A DNA stretch of 64,000 bases from Psychromonas ossibalaenae ATCC BAA-1528 (GTDB lineage: Bacteria; Pseudomonadota; Gammaproteobacteria; Enterobacterales; Psychromonadaceae): positions 30,466 through 94,465 of the forward strand of contig NZ_KB906983.1 of the NCBI RefSeq assembly GCF_000381745.1, in the 5' to 3' direction. Below, piece by piece: positions 17,985 through 28,386 of this stretch. The notes under the pieces are model-generated. The model had not been told where the DNA came from, made no database searches, and was given only the letters and a program-made list of their open reading frames with translations. Position 1 is the first letter of the stretch, and each line of letters starts with the position of its first letter. Made by a program: the position numbers and the translations under genes.

Positions 17985-20225
17985 TTATTTATCGAGTTCT
18001 GGCCATTTTATTAGATGATCATTATGGCTGCTGTTAATTTTGACTATACCTTTCTTGATAGCGGTCTGACCTAATACCCATAAATCTCCATCAAAAAATG
18101 CCGGCTGTAAATTATCGATGGCGAACAGCTCAACCCAGCTGCTTTGCTTTTTAGACTCACGAATCTGACTTGCTCCGAAAAGCGCCAGGCTGCTTAAATT
18201 TAAAATGCGGGTCGGGTTGATGGCACGGCTCGCATTATTTAAGAACGGGAAAGCCACCAGTCCGATTGAAATAGATTTCTGCAGATTATGCCTTTCGGCA
18301 AAAGAGTTAAAAAACTGTTCTATTTTCTGTGCAAACAGGGCCGCGTTCTGATGTACTTTCTGTTCACTGATAAAGAGTATCTGATTATCTCTAATTTGAA
18401 AAATCCCTACACTGCTGCCGAAATATATCTGCAGTGCTTCACCGAGTTTCTGTTCAATTTTATCAGCCGCCAGGATACCAAACAGTTCGTTCAAGCTGTT
18501 TAAAAAAGGTACATTTACTAAAGCATAAAAGAGCGGATTGCCACGGTAAAAGTAATTAAAATGATTAGTATCAGTTTGTTGTGACGGAAGTTTGGTACGA
18601 ATATGAGATGCCAGTTTTTGTCGGGACAATTCATTCTGCTTCTGAAGCTTTTTATTATTAATTAAAGTATAAAAAAGAGCACATGCGGCCAGGATAAATA
18701 ATGCAAACAAACTGTAAGTAAAGGCCCGAAAACGGTTGCTGTTTTTTTGTAATTCTGTATTTTCATTTTCTAACTGCTTCTGCTGCTGCGTTTGTTCAAA
18801 CAGCTGCAGCTGCTCGGTGATCTGCAGCTGCTGCAATCTAAATAAACGTTCTTTTATGCGGTTCTGCAGTGAATGGAAATTTTTAAAGTGCAGAATAGCT
18901 TGTTCATGATTGCCGGTTATTTCATAACTTAATGCCAGCTTTTCAAAGGCTTTTACGCGTAGAGAGTGATACTTTTCAGTTGACAGATATAATACCTTTT
19001 CCAGCTGTAAAATAGCTAATGCAGGATCATCATTAACTATATTTAACTGCGCAAGCATAAGCAGGCTTTCTATCTGCTGGCGGGGTTTATTAAGCTGGGT
19101 AAAGTGGTAACGGGCATTTTGTAAATATTTTTGTGCTAACTCTAAGTCTTTCTGTTTTGTCTGTTCATTATTATTAGTGGCATAAGTCTGCCCTAATTCA
19201 AGAAAGACATGCGCGAGTAAATCACTTTTACTTTTGTTTTGAACTAATTCCAGGGCATTAAAGAGGTAGATTAAAGCCTGATTATTTTCTTTGTTTTTAC
19301 GTTTTAAAATCGCTATTTGAATTAAGCTGTCTGCCTGTTTGATGGTGTTTTTGGTGTTCATATACAGTTCAACACGCTGACTGGCAAAATCTATGGCTCT
19401 GCTGAAGCGGTGTTTTTGCTGATACATATCCGCAATGCGGGTTTTTACCTCTCCGCTTAACTTTGTAAAGCCTTGTTTGTCGGAGAGTTTGTTCGCAGAC
19501 ATTAAAGATGAAATTGCCAGACGCTGCTGATTGATCTGTTCATAATAAATACCGTAATAATATGCCAGCCAGGCCTGCAGTCTGCTGTTCGGATTATTTT
19601 TTAATAATTCCTTGGCTTGTTCCAGCGCAATATTAGCATCACGATACTGATTGCTTTCTATAGATAATTTACTAATGGTAAACAGCAGGTTGATAGACAG
19701 ATCTGTAGAGCCGTTAAAAGGTGACTGCTGAATTTTCTGCAGTGCTTCGTGCAGTGCAGACAGTAAAAATTGATTACTAAACTGCGGCCGTTCCTCTTCA
19801 GGGATTTCAAGTGCAAGGATATTTAATGTTCTTATCCGCGCAGTGAACAGATTCGAACTGCTGAGCAGAGGGGTCAATAACTGCAGAACCTGCGGATACT
19901 CTTCAATTTGGGCATAACAGTATGCCATTAATTGAGTAGGGAAAACGTAGTTTATCTGCAGACCGCTGCTTTTCTGCGAAGCCGCTTCTGTCTGTCCTTC
20001 AAGTAAATTCAGTGCGTCGGTCGGTTTATTATCAGGGTTCTTTACTTTGAGGTAGAGACTGGTTTTTTCAATACAATAATTTGGTGCGCTGAAACGCGCC
20101 TGAAAAGCATCTTTCAATGATACGGGAACTTTTGCATTACTCAGCTGCTGTGCTAAACCAGCATGGCTGAACAGCACGGCTGCAGAGATTAGCGCCGCGC
20201 GAATGTATAAACCAATATATTTCAT
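17985..20225 (-). CDS. TPR protein with transmembrane helix and degenerate GGDEF domain
   Basis: A 746-residue protein with a signal peptide (cleavage after SHAGLAQ, about residue 25). A long periplasmic array of tetratricopeptide-type helical pairs covers about 60-460, then a Gln-rich coiled coil, and one membrane helix at about 500-525. The C-terminal 200 residues follow the GGDEF fold (NVPFLNSLNELFGILAADKI resembles the D-x-F-K-x-x-N-D...GD region), but the catalytic GGDEF is replaced by IRDNQILF. It is therefore probably not a cyclase. A signalling role, perhaps sensing peptides or envelope proteins, is inference. queF lies 12 bp upstream on the same strand. Confidence 0.82.
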   Translation of the reverse strand: MKYIGLYIRAALISAAVLFSHAGLAQQLSNAKVPVSLKDAFQARFSAPNYCIEKTSLYLKVKNPDNKPTDALNLLEGQTEAASQKSSGLQINYVFPTQLMAYCYAQIEEYPQVLQLLTPLLSSSNLFTARIRTLNILALEIPEEERPQFSNQFLLSALHEALQKIQQSPFNGSTDLSINLLFTISKLSIESNQYRDANIALEQAKELLKNNPNSRLQAWLAYYYGIYYEQINQQRLAISSLMSANKLSDKQGFTKLSGEVKTRIADMYQQKHRFSRAIDFASQRVELYMNTKNTIKQADSLIQIAILKRKNKENNQALIYLFNALELVQNKSKSDLLAHVFLELGQTYATNNNEQTKQKDLELAQKYLQNARYHFTQLNKPRQQIESLLMLAQLNIVNDDPALAILQLEKVLYLSTEKYHSLRVKAFEKLALSYEITGNHEQAILHFKNFHSLQNRIKERLFRLQQLQITEQLQLFEQTQQQKQLENENTELQKNSNRFRAFTYSLFALFILAACALFYTLINNKKLQKQNELSRQKLASHIRTKLPSQQTDTNHFNYFYRGNPLFYALVNVPFLNSLNELFGILAADKIEQKLGEALQIYFGSSVGIFQIRDNQILFISEQKVHQNAALFAQKIEQFFNSFAERHNLQKSISIGLVAFPFLNNASRAINPTRILNLSSLALFGASQIRESKKQSSWVELFAIDNLQPAFFDGDLWVLGQTAIKKGIVKINSSHNDHLIKWPELDK

Positions 20226-20237
20226 AAAATCCGATTG

Positions 20238-21095
20238 TTACTGTCGAAGCAGGCGAACATTATTAATCGTGTTACTTTCTTGTGTTGCGCGCAGCGGGTT
20301 GATATCCAAACCGCCTCGGCGAGTATAACGCGCGTATACAGAAAGCGAATCTATTTGTGCGAATTTCATGAGGTCACAATAGATCCGTTCTACACACTGC
20401 TCATGAAATTCATTATGCTGGCGGAAGGAAATGAGATAGCGCAGCAGTTTTTCTCTGTCTAATTTTTTACCTGTGTAGGTGATTTCAACACTTCCCCAGT
20501 CCGGCTGACTGGTAATCAAGCAGTTAGACTTTAGCAGGTGTGAATATAATGTCTCGCTAACCGTTTCTGCTGAGCTGATATCCTGTAGATAACTGGTGGT
20601 AAACTGATAGTTATCGATTTCAATATCCAGATCATCAATACAGCTGCCGTTAAAAGTACCAAGTTTATCGGCAAACTGATCTAAATTACCGTTCAGCTCA
20701 ACACAAACCGGTTTGTTCGCACATTTAGAAAGGTCTGCTGCTAATACTTTCTGTACTTCATCTATCGAGGCAAACTTAGTCTGATTAAAGCTGTTTAAAT
20801 ATAATTTAAATGACTTTGATTCGATTAAGTTATCGCTGTCGTGCGGAACTTTCACTACACCGACAGCAACAACCGGTTTTCCTTTGCTGTTTAACCAGGA
20901 AAGTTCGTAAATATTCCATAAATCAAAACCGACAAAAGGCAGATTATCGGCACTAAGCTGTAATTCATTGCGGTTTAAACTGCGCGGAACACCTTGAAGT
21001 AATGTGCCGTCGTATAAACTTTTGTATTCAGTTTTTTGACCAAGAGAAAGGTTTTTAAGTGCATCATGCTGATCGTAGAGTGGTTTATTATTCAT
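20238..21095 (-). CDS. queF: NADPH-dependent 7-cyano-7-deazaguanine reductase
   Basis: A 285-residue long-form QueF that reduces preQ0 to preQ1 in queuosine synthesis for tRNA anticodons. The nucleophilic Cys192 lies in [12 protein letters not shown]. The family motif [11 protein letters not shown] (about 92-102) binds NADPH and substrate, and [11 protein letters not shown] near the end is also diagnostic. Length matches the E. coli enzyme (282). The gene is divergent from syd, an arrangement shared with enterics. No preQ1 riboswitch is apparent in the short leader. Confidence 0.96.
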   Translation of the reverse strand: MNNKPLYDQHDALKNLSLGQKTEYKSLYDGTLLQGVPRSLNRNELQLSADNLPFVGFDLWNIYELSWLNSKGKPVVAVGVVKVPHDSDNLIESKSFKLYLNSFNQTKFASIDEVQKVLAADLSKCANKPVCVELNGNLDQFADKLGTFNGSCIDDLDIEIDNYQFTTSYLQDISSAETVSETLYSHLLKSNCLITSQPDWGSVEITYTGKKLDREKLLRYLISFRQHNEFHEQCVERIYCDLMKFAQIDSLSVYARYTRRGGLDINPLRATQESNTINNVRLLRQ

Positions 21096-21198
21096 ATTTT
21101 TAACTTTTCATTTTATTTAAACAAGACAAGTGTTTTTGAGTCAGTACAATAAGAGTATCATGGATGTATTGTAACCAAACTATAGAAATATTCGAGCA

Positions 21199-21753
21199 AT
21201 GAATCATACTACGCAAACACAATTATTCGATCTTTTTGAACGACATCAGGCGCTCTGGCAGGAAAAAAAACAGTCATTACCGCAGCTGGACTATGATCCG
21301 CAGTGGATTTCTCCATGTCAGGTAGGCGAAGTGCACGGAGATAAAATTGCATGGAGTGCATTAAAACATTCGGGCGCTGCTGATCTTAATAATATTGAAC
21401 TGGCATTAGAAATAAAGCTTCATCCGAGTATTGTTGACTTGTTCTGCTCTGCTTACAGCGACTGTTTACCCTGTATGTTTCAGGAACACCCGATTGAGCT
21501 GATCCAGGTGTGGAATGAAGATGACTTTAAACTGCTGCAGGAAAATATGATTGCACACTTTATGATGCAGAAACGCTTAAATAAACCTGCTTCTATGTTT
21601 ATTGCCAGCTGCAGCGATGAGATGCAGATTATTTCTATATTAAATGACACGGGGCAGGTACAGTTAGAAACCTTAGGTAAGGGGCAGGAAGCTGTTTTAG
21701 CGGAAAATCTGGCTGATTTCTTAACGCAGCTGCAGCCGGTTATTGTTGAGTGA
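21199..21753 (+). CDS. syd: SecY-interacting protein Syd
   Basis: A 184-residue cytoplasmic protein of the Syd family, which binds the SecY subunit of the translocon and is thought to check its assembly. Family features include the acidic concave face, the stretch HPSIVDLFCSAYSD and the C-terminal LAENLADFL. No membrane segments. It is divergent from queF, with about 100 bp between them, as in E. coli. No terminator is seen before the repeat that follows 20 bp after the stop. Confidence 0.93.
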   Translation: MNHTTQTQLFDLFERHQALWQEKKQSLPQLDYDPQWISPCQVGEVHGDKIAWSALKHSGAADLNNIELALEIKLHPSIVDLFCSAYSDCLPCMFQEHPIELIQVWNEDDFKLLQENMIAHFMMQKRLNKPASMFIASCSDEMQIISILNDTGQVQLETLGKGQEAVLAENLADFLTQLQPVIVE

Positions 21754-21773
21754 TATCTGCCAGCCGGCGGTTA

Positions 21774-22100
21774 ATACCCGTTACCAATCAAAATGCATTT
21801 ATCAGTCGCTAGCTCGGACACTAAGACAAGGCGCAACATGGTGACCTTTCGAGCGATTAACTACGTTAATCCTCTGTCGGTAAGATTAAAATAAAGACTT
21901 TAATCTTTAAATGGCTAGTCCTTATCAAATGTTGCAACGCAGTATTGGTTTTCGAGCTAGCGACCCGCAGGGCAAGCCGTAAGGCAAACATTTTCGTTGT
22001 TGTGAAGTCTCGATTTAACCCGTTAGATCTTCACCTTCACGCCTAGAACCTGTTCACCTCACGACTTGCTGATTTTTGCATCTTGAATGATAACGGGTAT
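21774..22100. mobile_element. MITE-like repeat, family B copy 2 (about 327 bp)
   Basis: Ends ATACCCGTTA and TAACGGGTAT belong to a 24-bp inverted repeat with about 21 matches. It shares the internal blocks GCTAGCTCGGACA, TTGCAACGCAG and TTTTCGAGCTAGCG with the copy at 16,121 and carries about 70 extra bases in the left half. No coding capacity. It occupies most of the 447-bp gap between syd and ubiK. Confidence 0.8.
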
Positions 22101-22200
22101 ATAAGTTTAATGTTATCTTTATCGCTAATAACTTTTATTTAACATAGAAATTAACCGATGGCAGGTTTACAATACGCCCTCAAATTTAAGGAGCCTAATC

Positions 22201-22464
22201 ATGTTTAACCCTCAAAAATTAGAAGAGATCGCCAAACAGATCAGTGATGCGATGCCGCCTGGTGTTAAAAGTTTCGGTGAAGAAGCAGATCGTAAAATCA
22301 AACAAATATTACAGGCGCAACTGGGTAAACTAGATATGGTCAGCCGTGAAGAGTTTGATGTACAGACACATGTGCTGCTGCGTACACGTGAAAAGCTAGC
22401 TGAAATGGAAGCTAAGTTCGCTGAACTGGAAAAGAAATTAGATCAAAAGAGTATTGAGAAATAG
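22201..22464 (+). CDS. ubiK: Ubiquinone biosynthesis accessory factor UbiK (YqiC)
   Basis: An 87-residue protein of the UbiK/YqiC family, which helps aerobic ubiquinone synthesis by binding UbiJ and lipids. The N-terminal half is an amphipathic helix ([14 protein letters not shown]). The C-terminal part (about 50-85) is a trimerising coiled coil rich in E, K and L. An AAGGAG ribosome binding site lies eight bases before the ATG. The next gene begins one base after its stop, suggesting a two-gene operon. Confidence 0.93.
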   Translation: MFNPQKLEEIAKQISDAMPPGVKSFGEEADRKIKQILQAQLGKLDMVSREEFDVQTHVLLRTREKLAEMEAKFAELEKKLDQKSIEK

Positions 22465-22465
22465 T

Positions 22466-22849
22466 ATGAAAGAACAGTATTTAAAAAATGCAGAAATGTT
22501 TGTTGATCAGGTAACCAAGCAAGATGAGCTGTTTGGTTTATTTGATGAGAATGAAGGCTGGGCAAACTGCCATGCCCACGATAATAAAGATGCAGCCGCA
22601 GTCTATCTTTTCTGGTCTGAGCCTGCGCTGGCAAAAAAACTGCAGAATGAAGAGTGGGCTGATTATAAAGTTGAAGCGATTTCGCTTTCTGTATTTTTAG
22701 AATCCTGGTTAGACGGTATGCAGAAAGAACAGGTTTTTGCCGGTGTTAACTGGGATGAGAATCTATACGGTTTAGAAATTGAAGCGATGGTATTAAAGAA
22801 CTCTTTAATTGAAAAAGATCTGGAATTAAGTAAACAAGATTCTGAATAA
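22466..22849 (+). CDS. DUF2750 family protein
   Basis: A 127-residue cytoplasmic protein that matches the DUF2750 family by pattern (FVDQVTKQDELFGLFDENEGWANC, WADYKVEAISL and LESWLDGM, split here for length). The function is unknown. The ATG at 22,466 begins one base after the ubiK stop, so translation is probably coupled; an in-frame TTG at 22,454 would overlap ubiK and is less likely. It is followed by a strong bidirectional terminator. Confidence 0.82.
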   Translation: MKEQYLKNAEMFVDQVTKQDELFGLFDENEGWANCHAHDNKDAAAVYLFWSEPALAKKLQNEEWADYKVEAISLSVFLESWLDGMQKEQVFAGVNWDENLYGLEIEAMVLKNSLIEKDLELSKQDSE

Positions 22850-22876
22850 TTTTATTGAGTCTGTAATTAGCGCTAC

Positions 22877-22912
22877 AAAAAAGCCCGCTAAGTATACCTA
22901 GCGGGCTTTTTT
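22877..22912. terminator. Bidirectional terminator
   Basis: GCCCGCTA (22,883-22,890) pairs with TAGCGGGC (22,899-22,906), flanked by six A and six T. It lies between the convergent DUF2750 and rraB genes. Confidence 0.93.
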
Positions 22913-22940
22913 GTTTGATATAAATAATCAATATGAGTAT

Positions 22941-23306
22941 TTACTCTTCCGGGTAAGTTCCCCAGCCGTCATAATCGATAGAAAAAGACTGCGCTAAAGT
23001 AAGCAGTTTTTCAACATCTTCCATAATCGCTTCTTCATCTAAGTTCATTTCGATAACCACATCAAAACTTAAAATAATTTCCCCGTCTTCCAGCTCTAAT
23101 TCTTCAGGGTCTGTTACTTCATAGCCCTTTTTAAAACAGGCTACCGCTGCTTTTTCTAAGACATCAAAATCGGTGCAGGAAAGGTGATGCTCAATCATAT
23201 AAACAGCATCCGGATTACTGCCGTCTTCTAAAATAGCTTCAACGATTTCTTCTGTTTCTTCACGAAACTCTTCTAATAATTCTTTTAAATCTACTGTTTG
23301 TTCCAT
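22941..23306 (-). CDS. rraB: Regulator of ribonuclease E activity B
   Basis: A 121-residue very acidic protein of the RraB family, which binds the C-terminal scaffold of RNase E and changes which RNAs it cleaves. The family pattern is clear: an acidic N-terminal helix, [17 protein letters not shown], and a C-terminal [13 protein letters not shown]. It is 27 bp downstream of plsC on the same strand, so parC, plsC and rraB may form one transcript. Confidence 0.92.
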   Translation of the reverse strand: MEQTVDLKELLEEFREETEEIVEAILEDGSNPDAVYMIEHHLSCTDFDVLEKAAVACFKKGYEVTDPEELELEDGEIILSFDVVIEMNLDEEAIMEDVEKLLTLAQSFSIDYDGWGTYPEE

Positions 23307-23333
23307 TATATATTCCTATTTCGTAAAGCAGTG

Positions 23334-24077
23334 TTAACCGCAGCAGTCAGTATTGTTATCAGGACGTTTTGCTTCTTTATTCAGTTGTTCAAATTTTTCC
23401 AGCATAATCGCACGTGAGTCATTCATTAAACGACGGATTTCACGTTTTTTATATAAGGTGATATCAATCGGCTCTAACATCTCAACAATGACTTCGCCGT
23501 TATCCCAGCGGTTTAGTTTTATCTGGCCATGGGTATCAGAAACAACTACAGGTACGACATTAACACCGGCTTGTAATGCGGTATGAAATGCGCCCATTTT
23601 AAAAGGCATTAACCCGCGTCCGCGGCTGCGAGTGCCTTCTGGAAATATCCATACACCGATATTTTTAGCGCGCATCTGTTCAACAACATCAGTAATAGTA
23701 TTTTTGGACTTACTTTTATTATCGCGGTCGATCAGAATGTTACCGGTTAACCAGTAAATAATGCCGAAAAACGGTATCCATACCAGGCTTTTTTTACCGA
23801 TCGTTACTGAGCCAGGCTGCACTGAAGCCGTTGTTGTAACCATGTCGTAATTATTCTGATGGTTGGCAATATACACAACTGAACCGTTATTTTTAGCACT
23901 TTCTGGAACACGCAGGGTGACCTTTAAACCCAAAATACGCGACATCTTGCTGAACAGCATAGCAAAGTGGTAGGTGTTCTTCGGGTTGCGCGGACTGAGC
24001 AGGCAGTAAAAAATAGAATACACACTCATCAGGATAACGCAGGCAATCACTAAGACTGCACGAATAATAAATAACAT
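23334..24077 (-). CDS. plsC: 1-acyl-sn-glycerol-3-phosphate acyltransferase
   Basis: A 247-residue inner-membrane enzyme that acylates lysophosphatidic acid to phosphatidic acid. The catalytic H-x4-D motif is NHQNNYD (His73, Asp78), and the glycerol-phosphate-binding motif FPEGTRSRG lies near 148-156. The N-terminus holds a membrane helix (about 3-27). Length is typical (E. coli 245). It is 15 bp downstream of parC, the same order as in E. coli. Confidence 0.95.
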   Translation of the reverse strand: MLFIIRAVLVIACVILMSVYSIFYCLLSPRNPKNTYHFAMLFSKMSRILGLKVTLRVPESAKNNGSVVYIANHQNNYDMVTTTASVQPGSVTIGKKSLVWIPFFGIIYWLTGNILIDRDNKSKSKNTITDVVEQMRAKNIGVWIFPEGTRSRGRGLMPFKMGAFHTALQAGVNVVPVVVSDTHGQIKLNRWDNGEVIVEMLEPIDITLYKKREIRRLMNDSRAIMLEKFEQLNKEAKRPDNNTDCCG

Positions 24078-24092
24078 AATGTTAAGTTCTCT

Positions 24093-26360
24093 TTAGTTTT
24101 CTTGTTCTGGAATGATTACTTCAACTTTATCAACCCGCTGCAGTCCACGCGGCAGTTTGTTACCGCGGCGGCCCCGTTCAGCCTGATAATGTGCTAAATC
24201 ACTCGATTTTAAAGTTAATTTTCGCTTACCTGCATGCAGTGTTACAGAGGCTGCTGCCGGTACAATGCGCAGCATAGTAACAAACTCTTCACGTTTAGTC
24301 GCTTTTGCCGTCATTATGTTGATCATTTTATTACCTTTACCTTTGCTCAGGTTGGGTAGACTGTTCACCGGGAACAGCAGCATGCGGCCTTCATTGCTGA
24401 TGGTTAAACATAAGTCATCATCATTTTCACTGACTTTTTGCGGTGCCATTAACAGTGCATTTTCAGTCAGGTTGATCAGGGCCTTACCGTTTTTATTACG
24501 GCTGTTGATGTCACTGAATTTGGCGATAAAGCCGTAACCATGGTCGCTGCTGATAATATACTGGTCATTGTCCTCACCCATCAGTGTGCACACAAAAGGC
24601 ACGTTTTCATTTTGATTAAACCGTCCGGTTAAAGGCTCTCCTTGAGAACGGGCTGACGGCAGTGAATGCGCATCTAATGAATAAGCGCGCCCTGAACTGT
24701 CGATAAAGATACAGCTTTGATTGCTTCTGCCCTGTGTACTGGTGAGGAATTCATCTCCCGCTTTGTAACTTAACGTCTGCGCGTCAATATCATGGCCTTT
24801 GGCTGATCGCACCCAGCCCTGACTTGATAATACAATAGTGACGGCTTCACTGGGCATCAGCTCTTTTTCTGTTAAGGCTTTTGCTTCAATACGTTCGATC
24901 AGCGGTGAACGCCTGTCATCACCATATTTTTCTGCATCCGCTTTAAGTTCTTTTTTCACCAGTGTTTTTAAACGCCGCTCTGAGCCTAATAACTGTTCCA
25001 GTTTCTTTTGTTCGGCACTTAATTCATCCATTTCGCCACGGATTTGAATTTCTTCTAATTTGGCTAACTGACGCAGTTTAATTTCTAAAATGGCATGCGC
25101 TTGTGTATCTGAAAGCTCAAAACGCGACATAAGCTCGGCTTTAGCATTGTCATAGGTACGGATTATCTCAATGACTTCATCGATGTTCAGGTAAGCGGCT
25201 AATAGACCCTCTAAGATATGCAGGCGTGCTAAAATTTTATCCAGGCGGAACTGCAGACGACGGCGTACGGTTTCAGTACGATAAATTAACCATTCATTTA
25301 ATATTTTAACTAACCCTTTTACCTGCGGACGTTTATCAAGGCCGAGCATATTGAGGTTAACTTTATGATTTACTTCTAAATCGGTTGAAGCAAACAGGTG
25401 ATGCATTAGTGCTTCAATATCAATGCGGTTGGAACGTGGAATAATAACCAGACGGGTTGGATTGTCTCGATCTGATTCATCGCGCAGATCCGCAACCATC
25501 GGCAGTTTTTTATCCTGCATCTGTTTGGCGATTTCTTTTAATATTTTACCGCCGGAAACACGGTGAGGCAGGGCATTAATCACTATTTCGCCGTTTTCAA
25601 CCTGGTATACCGCACGGCTCTTAAAACTGCCGCGTCCAGTTTCATAAATCTTTTTAATCTCACGATTCGGTGTGATGATTTCAGCCTCTGTTGGGTAGTC
25701 CGGTCCCTGTACAAATTCCATTAAATCCTTAAGCTCTGCTTTTGGATGGTCCAGCAGGTGGATACAGGCATTAGCAACTTCGCGGGCATTGTGCGGCGGA
25801 ATATCCGTGGCCATACCAACAGCAATACCGGTGATACCGTTTAATAGAATATGCGGTAACCGTGCCGGTAATAACTCAGGCTCTTTCATGGTACCGTCAA
25901 AGTTGGGTTTCCAGTCAATGGTTCCTTGACCGATTTCTGAAAGCAATACTTCTGAAAAGGCTGATAAGCGGGATTCTGTATAACGCATCGCCGCGAATGA
26001 CTTTGGATCGTCCGGTGCGCCCCAGTTACCCTGACCGTCAATTAACGGGTAGCGGTAGGAGAACGGCTGCGCCATTAATACCATCGCTTCATAACAGGCG
26101 CTGTCACCGTGTGGGTGATATTTACCTAATACGTCACCGACGGTACGGGCTGATTTTTTGTGTTTGGATAATGCAGATAAACCAAGTTCTGACATCGCAT
26201 AAACAATACGGCGCTGTACGGGTTTCAGACCATCACTAATATGCGGCAGCGCGCGGTCCATGATGACATACATGGAATAGTTGAGGTAAGCGTCTTCGGT
26301 AAATTTAGCCAGGGGCAGTTGTTCTATGCCCTCTAAGCTTAAATCTAGTACATCACTCAT
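24093..26360 (-). CDS. parC: DNA topoisomerase IV subunit A
   Basis: A 755-residue type IIA topoisomerase subunit that decatenates replicated chromosomes together with ParE. The catalytic tyrosine is Tyr127 in FAAMRYTES. The quinolone-determining region [12 protein letters not shown] carries Ser87 and Glu91, the residues equivalent to E. coli Ser80 and Glu84, both in the susceptible state. The C-terminal third is the beta-pinwheel DNA-wrapping domain. Length is near E. coli ParC (752). It is followed closely by plsC. Confidence 0.97.
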   Translation of the reverse strand: MSDVLDLSLEGIEQLPLAKFTEDAYLNYSMYVIMDRALPHISDGLKPVQRRIVYAMSELGLSALSKHKKSARTVGDVLGKYHPHGDSACYEAMVLMAQPFSYRYPLIDGQGNWGAPDDPKSFAAMRYTESRLSAFSEVLLSEIGQGTIDWKPNFDGTMKEPELLPARLPHILLNGITGIAVGMATDIPPHNAREVANACIHLLDHPKAELKDLMEFVQGPDYPTEAEIITPNREIKKIYETGRGSFKSRAVYQVENGEIVINALPHRVSGGKILKEIAKQMQDKKLPMVADLRDESDRDNPTRLVIIPRSNRIDIEALMHHLFASTDLEVNHKVNLNMLGLDKRPQVKGLVKILNEWLIYRTETVRRRLQFRLDKILARLHILEGLLAAYLNIDEVIEIIRTYDNAKAELMSRFELSDTQAHAILEIKLRQLAKLEEIQIRGEMDELSAEQKKLEQLLGSERRLKTLVKKELKADAEKYGDDRRSPLIERIEAKALTEKELMPSEAVTIVLSSQGWVRSAKGHDIDAQTLSYKAGDEFLTSTQGRSNQSCIFIDSSGRAYSLDAHSLPSARSQGEPLTGRFNQNENVPFVCTLMGEDNDQYIISSDHGYGFIAKFSDINSRNKNGKALINLTENALLMAPQKVSENDDDLCLTISNEGRMLLFPVNSLPNLSKGKGNKMINIMTAKATKREEFVTMLRIVPAAASVTLHAGKRKLTLKSSDLAHYQAERGRRGNKLPRGLQRVDKVEVIIPEQEN

Positions 26361-26455
26361 GTTTAATGACCTTGTTTATCTTGTGATAGAAAAGGGGAGG
26401 AGTATAACGTAATTAACGGGTTACGAAAAATTGCGAAATCAATTTTGAGGGGGAT

Positions 26456-26497
26456 ACAGCCGGAATATGCTGAAATCTTTATATTCCGACTGTTTTA
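26456..26497. other. Hairpin between the DASS transporter and parC
   Basis: ACAG-CGGAATAT and ATATTCCG-CTGT pair around a 12-base loop with one mismatch. TTTTAT follows on the plus strand, but no plus-strand gene ends here. On the minus strand, where the transporter gene stops 53 bp upstream, no T run follows. It may be a weak terminator or an RNA-stabilising hairpin. Confidence 0.4.
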
Positions 26498-26549
26498 TCA
26501 AAATCTCAGCATTTTCGGCGTGCGGCTGAGTCGTCTGAAGAAGCTGTAT

Positions 26550-27938
26550 TTAGGCCCAGAATAACCAGGAAAACAGAGTTAACACTGCAATACAGGAAAG
26601 ATTCAGGTATATACCTATGCGCATCATCTCTGACTGTTTTATATGACCGCTGGCAAAGACAATCGCATTCGGCGGCGTCGCAACGGGCAGCATAAAGGCG
26701 CATGATGCACTGATACCGATAACAACGGATAAAACAATCGGCGAGACACCGAGTACTTCAGCCACACTGGCAAATACAGGAATAAGCAGAGCCGCACTTG
26801 CTGTATTACTGGCAAATTCAGTTAAAAACACCACAAAAGCAACCACAGCCAGAATAGTCAGCAGTATGCCGACATGTGATAAAACTATGCTGAGACTTTC
26901 AGCCAGGAAGATACTGGTACCTGTTACTTTTAAAATATTACTTAAACAGATGCCGCCGCCGAACAGCAGCAGCACACCCCAGTCAGTGGTTTTTTCAATA
27001 TCTTTCCAGTGTACGACTCGAGCAAAGCTCACCAGCACAATCGCCAGCAGAGCCACTAACGTATCAAACTTGGCTAATCCGCCGAGCATTTTATTAATCG
27101 GTACACTGAATATCCATAAAAATACAGTTAATGCGAAAATAGCCAGTGTGACAACTTTACCCTTATCCCATTTAATCGGCTCATGGGTTAATTCAAAGAC
27201 TTCATTTAGGTTTGGTTTTAATAACAGGTAAAGTATGCCGACAGCCATCGGCAGTAGTATTAAAGTAACCGGTACACCGAAAGCCATCCATTCGGTAAAG
27301 CTTAAGTTTGATTCCGCGGCTGCAATTGCATTCGGCGGACTGCCGACGATAGTTGCGATACCGCCGATACTGGCGCAGTAGGCGATGCCTAATAATACAA
27401 ATACATAGGTATTGTGACCGGTTTTGGCGTTGACCTTGCTTAAAATCCCCAGGATCAGCGGCAGCATCATTGCGGTTGTTGCCGTATTACTGATCCACAT
27501 GGAAAGGCCGGCCGTCACGCCGAACAGCATAAATACCGCCGCACTCATCCGTCCCTTGGCTAATACCAGCACCTGGTCGGCTATTACCTTATCCAGCTCC
27601 TGGCGGTGCAGAGCCGCCGCCAGTGCAAAACCGCCTAAAAATAAAAATATAATCGGGTTAGAAAAGCTGGAAAGGGCCGCCTGGGTATCAAAGACGCCGG
27701 ATACAACGGCTAGGATGGGAATAAAAAGAGCAGTAATGCTGACGTGCATCGCTTCTGTCAGCCATAAGATGGCAATGAATAAAAGTATACACAGGCCCAT
27801 CACCACGTCTTTTTCAAAAGGTAAATAACGATATAAAAGAGCAAATAAAATAATATCGAAGAGAATGATAATGCTGTTTCTATTAACCAGCCATTCGGTT
27901 GTATTGGTAGGTAGAGGTGCGGTTTTATTCAGGGGCAT
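26550..27938 (-). CDS. DASS-family (SLC13) sodium/dicarboxylate symporter
   Basis: A 462-residue inner-membrane protein with about 11-12 helices. Two inverted-repeat halves each carry the SNT signature of the divalent anion:Na+ symporter family: [12 protein letters not shown] in the first half and [12 protein letters not shown] in the second. These bind Na+ and the carboxylate substrate. The [13 protein letters not shown] helix is also typical. Succinate, malate or fumarate are the likely substrates, but sulfate or citrate cannot be excluded. GGAG precedes the ATG by seven bases. The 448 bp upstream should hold its promoter. Confidence 0.9.
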   Translation of the reverse strand: MPLNKTAPLPTNTTEWLVNRNSIIILFDIILFALLYRYLPFEKDVVMGLCILLFIAILWLTEAMHVSITALFIPILAVVSGVFDTQAALSSFSNPIIFLFLGGFALAAALHRQELDKVIADQVLVLAKGRMSAAVFMLFGVTAGLSMWISNTATTAMMLPLILGILSKVNAKTGHNTYVFVLLGIAYCASIGGIATIVGSPPNAIAAAESNLSFTEWMAFGVPVTLILLPMAVGILYLLLKPNLNEVFELTHEPIKWDKGKVVTLAIFALTVFLWIFSVPINKMLGGLAKFDTLVALLAIVLVSFARVVHWKDIEKTTDWGVLLLFGGGICLSNILKVTGTSIFLAESLSIVLSHVGILLTILAVVAFVVFLTEFASNTASAALLIPVFASVAEVLGVSPIVLSVVIGISASCAFMLPVATPPNAIVFASGHIKQSEMMRIGIYLNLSCIAVLTLFSWLFWA

Positions 27939-28330
27939 AGTTAACTCCGTTAGAGAGAAAAATAATACTGTTTCTTTTAATTAGGTTTTTACTTCTTAAT
28001 AGCAGGCTGTATTAATTGAAATAGAATCTTGCAGCTGCTTCGGCGAATTCCTTTCCGCGTAAAGGCTTTTCATTGCCTGCCTATGTGTCTTTACTAATTG
28101 AGATGTAAAGGGTTATCGACTGTTCTTAATACAGCATAGTTGCATATAATGTTGTCAAAAAGTCAAATGCTTGTTAAAAATGATAGATAGATCTCAATGG
28201 AAGATAAAAACCAAGATCAGGAGCGATTTGAATTAAAAGGAAGAGGCTGAGTATTCGTTTTTTTATTGATGTGAATCCAAAACAACGGTTATCGGGGGGG
28301 ATAGGGAGACTGATGTTAGAGCGCCGGCAT
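27939..28330. other. Intergenic stretch upstream of the DASS transporter
   Basis: About 390 bp between the transporter start and the hemL terminator. No reading frame with a ribosome binding site and no repeat was seen. It probably holds the transporter promoter and leader, but no convincing -35/-10 pair stands out by eye. Confidence 0.4.
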
Positions 28331-28371
28331 AAAAAACCACTGCGTCGGAAATATATCTGCAGCAGTGGTTG
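28331..28371 (-). terminator. Rho-independent terminator of hemL
   Basis: On the minus strand AACCACTGC pairs with GCAGTGGTT across a loop of about 17 bases, followed by TTTTTTAT. It lies 16 bases after the hemL stop. Confidence 0.85.
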
Positions 28372-28386
28372 TATAATGCTTAGATT

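Noticed and set aside
25862..26239. Long plus-strand open frame inside parC
   Set aside because: It is an antisense shadow of a clearly coding parC; translation shows no domain-like features and there is no start signal.
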